Shown here: positions 5,417 to 5,617 of the stretch, one piece after another
Numbering within the stretch: position 1 is the first letter of the stretch
Layout of the letters: each line of letters opens with the position of its first letter
From: an uncultured Dysgonomonas sp.
Lineage (GTDB): Bacteria; Bacteroidota; Bacteroidia; Bacteroidales; Dysgonomonadaceae
Reading direction: 5' to 3'
Assembly: GCA_945292135.1 (NCBI GenBank)
Contig: CALYRA010000112.1
Span: 1-5,617 of the forward strand
DNA length: 5,617 nucleotides
Made by a program: the position numbers and the translations under genes
Notes under the pieces: generated by a model
Databases searched by the model: none
Seen by the model: the letters and a program-made list of their open reading frames with translations, nothing else
Told to the model about the DNA's origin: nothing

Positions 5417-5617
5417 TTATCTGTCTTTATACATTTGTTCGTAGTATTTCATATAATCACCGGAAGTAACTTCTTCCAGCCAGTCCTGATTGTTCAGGTA
5501 CCAATAAATAGTCTTTACAATGCCTACGTCAAACATGGTTTGCGGAAGCCAGCCTAATTCTTTTGATATCTTAGTTGGATCAATCGCATAACGTTGATCA
5601 TGTCCTTGACGATCACG
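5417..5617 (-). CDS. rfbB: dTDP-glucose 4,6-dehydratase, C-terminal 66 residues (5' end outside window)
   Basis: The minus strand is open from the right edge to a TAA stop at 5417-5419. The 66 residues begin RDRQGHDQRYAIDPTKISKE, continue with LGWLPQ, GIVKTIYWYLNNQDW, and end DYMKYYEQMYKDR. The DRxGHDxRYAID block followed by a lysine/LGW segment, GI..TI.WYL.N..W and a tyrosine-rich tail is the C-terminal signature of RfbB/RmlB. This NAD+-dependent short-chain dehydratase converts dTDP-glucose to dTDP-4-keto-6-deoxyglucose in the dTDP-rhamnose and related deoxysugar pathways. The NAD-binding and YxxxK parts are outside the window. It is the most upstream visible gene of the minus-strand group; the 36-nt gap to murB shows no terminator. 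Related NDP-sugar dehydratases share parts of this tail, but the match is best to RfbB. Confidence 0.92.
   Translation of the reverse strand, partial: RDRQGHDQRYAIDPTKISKELGWLPQTMFDVGIVKTIYWYLNNQDWLEEVTSGDYMKYYEQMYKDR

Noticed and set aside
5363..5557. 64-codon plus-strand open frame
   Set aside because: Antisense to the C-terminal end of rfbB, whose signature is clear on the other strand.
1..5617. CRISPR arrays, insertion sequences, tRNA or rRNA genes, attachment sites
   Set aside because: No regularly spaced repeats, transposase fragments, tRNA-like cloverleafs or rRNA stretches were seen; the window is almost filled by housekeeping genes.

Overview
The window is an ordinary-looking piece of a low-GC, AT-rich bacterial chromosome, most likely from the Bacteroidales (Bacteroidota). 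The protein sequences support this: MurA has the Bacteroidota-style GGDKIGRRR active-site loop, AroA is a short form with an AAGTSMRFL motif, and the aminotransferase ends in a GNAFGAPNNIRFSYATS-type tail. None of the five start codons or 5' leaders on the minus strand shows a convincing Shine-Dalgarno sequence, and no clean sigma-ABfr promoter (TTTG then TAnnTTTG) was found by eye. The genus cannot be fixed. A Dysgonomonas- or Proteiniphilum-like organism would fit the base composition, but that is a guess.

Layout. Positions 1-651 (+) hold the C-terminal half of a class I PLP-dependent aspartate aminotransferase, closed by a good intrinsic terminator at 679-708. Positions 652-987 have no convincing gene but hold three inverted repeats: that terminator, a 10-bp-arm hairpin at 717-757 that may terminate the opposing transcript, and a nested hairpin structure at 846-893. 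From 988 to the right edge everything is on the minus strand. In transcription order these are the 3' end of rfbB (dTDP-glucose 4,6-dehydratase), murB, murA, a gene for an acidic protein that looks like the DUF6891 family, and aroA. Gaps are 36, 64, 57 and 84 nt, so they could form one transcription unit, with a possible weak attenuator before aroA.

How the genes fit together. MurA and MurB carry out the two committed steps from UDP-GlcNAc to UDP-MurNAc, the start of peptidoglycan synthesis. RfbB makes the dTDP-4-keto-6-deoxyglucose precursor of surface deoxysugars such as rhamnose. AroA makes EPSP in the shikimate pathway. MurA and AroA are homologous and both consume phosphoenolpyruvate. 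The convergent aminotransferase handles aspartate/2-oxoglutarate and could also act in aromatic amino acid synthesis.

Nothing here is clearly a new system. The points most worth checking are the Asp in place of the catalytic Cys of MurA (predicting fosfomycin resistance), Phe at the Pro101-equivalent position of AroA (a glyphosate-sensitivity position), the uncharacterised DUF6891-like gene between two enolpyruvyl transferases, and the structured non-coding stretch at 709-987.
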